The translations under genes were made by a program, and so were the position numbers. A DNA stretch of 64,000 nt from Streptomyces buecherae (lineage in GTDB: Bacteria; Actinomycetota; Actinomycetes; Streptomycetales; Streptomycetaceae), in contig NZ_CP060404.1 of NCBI RefSeq assembly GCF_014295035.1, forward strand, positions 2,382,501-2,446,500, given 5' to 3'. Positions 61,801 through 64,000 of the stretch are shown in pieces (within the stretch, counting starts at the first letter, position 1; each line of letters opens with the position of its first letter). A model generated the notes under the pieces. It was not told the DNA's origin. It ran no database searches and worked only from the letters and a program-made list of their open reading frames with translations.

Positions 61801-61814
61801 TTACCCGGGGGTAA
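61801..61814. promoter_or_regulatory. Near-palindromic site before the TetR start
   Basis: TTACCCG/GGGGTAA, six of seven pairs matching, 10 nt before the start codon. It shares TTAC..G/.G.GTAA with the site at 60313-60326 in the DUF6230 promoter region. A probable TetR operator. Confidence 0.5.
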
Positions 61815-61824
61815 GGTCGCCCGC

Positions 61825-62556
61825 ATGCCGTGTCCCACGCACCGCCGCCGCACCGGCCGTACCGGTCGGCCTCGCAGCACGGAGGCCAACCGGGCGATCC
61901 TCGACGCGACCCGCGCCGCGCTGGTCGAGCTGGGTTGGGGGAAGCTCACGATGAGCGACGTCGCGGCCCGCGCCAAGGTCGCGAAGACCACCCTCTACCG
62001 CCGCTGGGCGGGCAAGAGCGAGCTGGTCGTGGACGCGGTGGCGGACCTGTTCGACGAGCACCTGGAGCTGCCCGACCGGGGCAGCCTGCACGCCGACGTC
62101 GAGGGCGTGGTCCTCCAGTTCGCCGCGCTCCTCGAACGCCCGGAGACCAAGACGGCCCTGATGGCCGTGGTCGCCGAGTCCACCAGGGACGAGGCGCTGC
62201 GCGACCGCATCCGGTCGGCCATCGTGGAGCGGCAGAAGCGGCTGGTCCTGCTCGGCCGCGAGCGCGCCCAGGCCAGGGGCGAACTCCCCTACGACTCCGA
62301 CCCGTCGGTGGCCGCCAGCCAGGCCGACCTGATCTTCGACCTGATCGCCGGCACGGTCGTGCACCGGGCGCTGGTCAGCGCCGAACCGGTGGACGCCGAG
62401 TGGGCCGCCACCTTCAGCACCCTGGTGGTCAGCGGCGTCCAGGCCACCCTCGGCGCCACCACCGCCGCGAACGGCGCCACCACCGCGAACGCCTCGCCGC
62501 CCGCGCCCGCCGCGACGGACCCGCCCCGCGACCCGGCCGCGGCACCGCCCGGCTGA
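61825..62556 (+). CDS. TetR-family transcriptional regulator
   Basis: 243 residues. Helix-turn-helix at about residues 22-65: LGWGKLTMSDVAARAKVAKTTLYRRW is the DNA-reading part (two overlapping landmarks, MSDVAARAKV and KTTLYRRW). The C-terminal domain is TetR_C_16-like, followed by an Ala/Thr/Pro-rich tail of about 35 residues. A TTACCCGGGGGTAA near-palindrome just upstream is the likely autoregulatory operator. A secreted lipase-like gene starts 58 nt downstream in the same direction and may be co-transcribed. Confidence 0.9.
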   Translation: MPCPTHRRRTGRTGRPRSTEANRAILDATRAALVELGWGKLTMSDVAARAKVAKTTLYRRWAGKSELVVDAVADLFDEHLELPDRGSLHADVEGVVLQFAALLERPETKTALMAVVAESTRDEALRDRIRSAIVERQKRLVLLGRERAQARGELPYDSDPSVAASQADLIFDLIAGTVVHRALVSAEPVDAEWAATFSTLVVSGVQATLGATTAANGATTANASPPAPAATDPPRDPAAAPPG

Positions 62557-62614
62557 CCGTCGAACGGCCGGATGGCGCGTATGCCGCGGCGGCGGGACGG
62601 GGCACGCTCACGGC

Positions 62615-63934
62615 ATGACCCGACACCACCCCTTACCGCGCCCGGCCGCCGCGCCGTGGCACAGACCCCGCCGCGGCGCCACCACGGTCGCCGTCGCCCT
62701 GCTCGTCGCCGCCTGCGCCGCGCCCGCGCTGGCCAGCCCTCCCCCGCCGCGCCCCGCTCCCCCGACCCCGACAGCGACCGCGCTCGCGGCCAGCCCGGCC
62801 ACCACCGACGCGGGCGCCCACGTCCAGCACGGCCGTGGCGCCCTGCGCTCGGTCACCCCGCTGTCGCGCCTGTCCCGGGACGAGGTCGCCCGCGCCGTCG
62901 CCGGGCACGGCGTGGACGTCTCCTCCGTACGCCACGGCATCGCCACCTACCGGTTCGAGTACGCGACCATCACCCCCACCGGCGCGCCCACCACCGCGTC
63001 CGCCCTGCTCACCCTCCCCGACGGCGGTGACCGCGCGCTGTCCACCGTGGCCGAGTTGCACGGCACCGTCTCGCACCGCGACGACGCGCCCTCCGTCGGC
63101 GCCAACGTCACCCGGCTCGGCGCCTACCTGTACGCGGCCGGCGGCCGGGCCACCGTGGCCCCCGACTACCTGGGCCTGGGCACCGGCCCCGGCACCCACC
63201 CGTACATGGACACCGCCTCCTCCGTCTCCGCCTCGCTGGACGCGCTGCGCGCCGCCCGCACCGCCGCCGCCCGCCTCGGCCGCGCGCTCACCGGCGAGGT
63301 GCACGTCACCGGCTTCTCGCAGGGCGGGCAGGTCGCCATGGGCCTCGGCCGCGCCCTCGCCCACGGCGCCGACCGGCACCTGCGGCTGCGCTCGCTGACG
63401 CCCGTCAGCGGCCCGTACGACCTCGCGGGGCAGGAGCTGCCCGCGATCTTCGACGGCCGCGTCGCCGACGGCTCGGCCGTCTTCTACCTCGCGTACTTCC
63501 TGACCGCCCAGAACCGGCTGCACCACCTCTACGACGACCCGCGCGAGGTCTTCCGCCAGCCGTACGCGGACCGGATGGAGACGCTGTTCGACGGCGAGCA
63601 CAGCGACGAGGACGTCGCGCGCGACCTGTCGGCCACCGTCGACGCCCTGCTCACCGAGGAGTGGGCCGCGCGGCTCCAGCACCCCACCGGCGCCCTCGCC
63701 GAGGTCATCGCGCGCGTCGACGGCGTCTGCGAGTGGCGGCCCCGGGTGCCCGTACGGCTGCACACCGCGGCCGGCGACCGCGACGTACCGACCGGCAACA
63801 CCGCCTCCTGCGCGAGCGAGCTGCGTCGGCGCGGTGCCCACCCGGAGGTCGTCCAGCACGGCGACGTGGACCACCTGCGCAGCTACCTCGGCGCGCTCTC
63901 CGACAACGCCCGCTGGCTCGCCCAGCGGGGGTGA
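62615..63934 (+). CDS. Secreted lipase-like alpha/beta hydrolase
   Basis: 439 residues. A signal peptide (about 1-41) precedes an alpha/beta hydrolase of the secretory lipase (LIP) type: ATVAPDYLGLGTGPGTHPYM is the oxyanion/cap region, GFSQGG holds nucleophile S235, and the late HGDVDHL supplies the His. Two cysteines (CEW and SCAS) probably pair. Relatives hydrolyse triacylglycerols or short esters. Codon 7 is a TTA (62633-62635), which predicts bldA control. It follows a TetR gene by 58 nt, and the window ends shortly after it. Confidence 0.9.
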   Translation: MTRHHPLPRPAAAPWHRPRRGATTVAVALLVAACAAPALASPPPPRPAPPTPTATALAASPATTDAGAHVQHGRGALRSVTPLSRLSRDEVARAVAGHGVDVSSVRHGIATYRFEYATITPTGAPTTASALLTLPDGGDRALSTVAELHGTVSHRDDAPSVGANVTRLGAYLYAAGGRATVAPDYLGLGTGPGTHPYMDTASSVSASLDALRAARTAAARLGRALTGEVHVTGFSQGGQVAMGLGRALAHGADRHLRLRSLTPVSGPYDLAGQELPAIFDGRVADGSAVFYLAYFLTAQNRLHHLYDDPREVFRQPYADRMETLFDGEHSDEDVARDLSATVDALLTEEWAARLQHPTGALAEVIARVDGVCEWRPRVPVRLHTAAGDRDVPTGNTASCASELRRRGAHPEVVQHGDVDHLRSYLGALSDNARWLAQRG

Positions 63935-64000
63935 CGCCCCGGCGCACCCGCCCGGCTGGGGCACGCACCACCACCCGCCGGTGGGAAGACCCCACCCGAT

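Overview
The window is chromosomal DNA from a high-GC actinomycete, almost certainly a Streptomyces or close relative. The reasons are very strong G/C bias at third codon positions, many GTG starts, AfsR/SARP, MmyB, HxlR and TetR regulators, twin secreted M4 proteases, DUF6230/DUF6114/DUF6204 families, and rare TTA codons confined to a few accessory genes. From memory the order resembles the S. coelicolor SCO54xx region (glgP/glgE/treS/mak/glgB and pfkA/pta/ackA/pyk); this was not checked. I recognised no tRNA, rRNA, insertion sequence, prophage or CRISPR array.

Layout. 0.2-4.2 kb: a translationally coupled heterodimeric ABC exporter. 4.4-8.4 kb: a small PGRS-like glycine-rich secreted protein behind an AT-rich promoter region, a decayed beta-helix fragment, and a large SARP/NB-ARC/TPR regulator. 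8.5-12.1 kb: an SDR and TetR divergent pair with twin operators, a DUF4232 secreted protein, and a DinB protein. 12.8-17.1 kb: two tandem M4 metalloproteases. 17.2-33.5 kb: the GlgE alpha-glucan pathway, with glgP separated from glgE-treS and mak-glgB by about 4.8 kb of accessory regulators and hydrolases. 33.8-38.2 kb: DctA divergent from a CitAB/DcuSR-type two-component system, with a Crp-like site between them. 38.5-43.2 kb: a secreted GH8 glycanase and a sugar ABC importer that lacks its own ATPase. 43.3-50.4 kb: small accessory genes, a MarR-MFS pair and an S1 protease. 50.7-56.9 kb: pfkA divergent from pta-ackA-pyk. 57-64 kb: a three-gene operon of unknown function (DUF6230, DUF6114, acidic secreted protein), a thioredoxin-TPR protein, a TetR regulator and a secreted lipase-like hydrolase.

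How it works together. Trehalose and maltose enter alpha-glucan through TreS, Mak (maltose 1-phosphate), GlgE (chain extension) and GlgB (branching), and GlgP breaks glucan down. Pfk, Pyk and Pta-AckA carry the sugar carbon through glycolysis to acetate. Secreted proteases, GH8 and the lipase fit a saprophytic life. In-frame TTA codons in the SDR, the sugar-binding lipoprotein, the lipase and possibly glgE suggest bldA-dependent developmental timing. The strongest candidates for undescribed biology are the DUF6230/DUF6114/acidic-protein operon and a near-palindromic 14-mer (TTAC..G/.G.GTAA) found both in its upstream region and at the start of the TetR gene beside the lipase.
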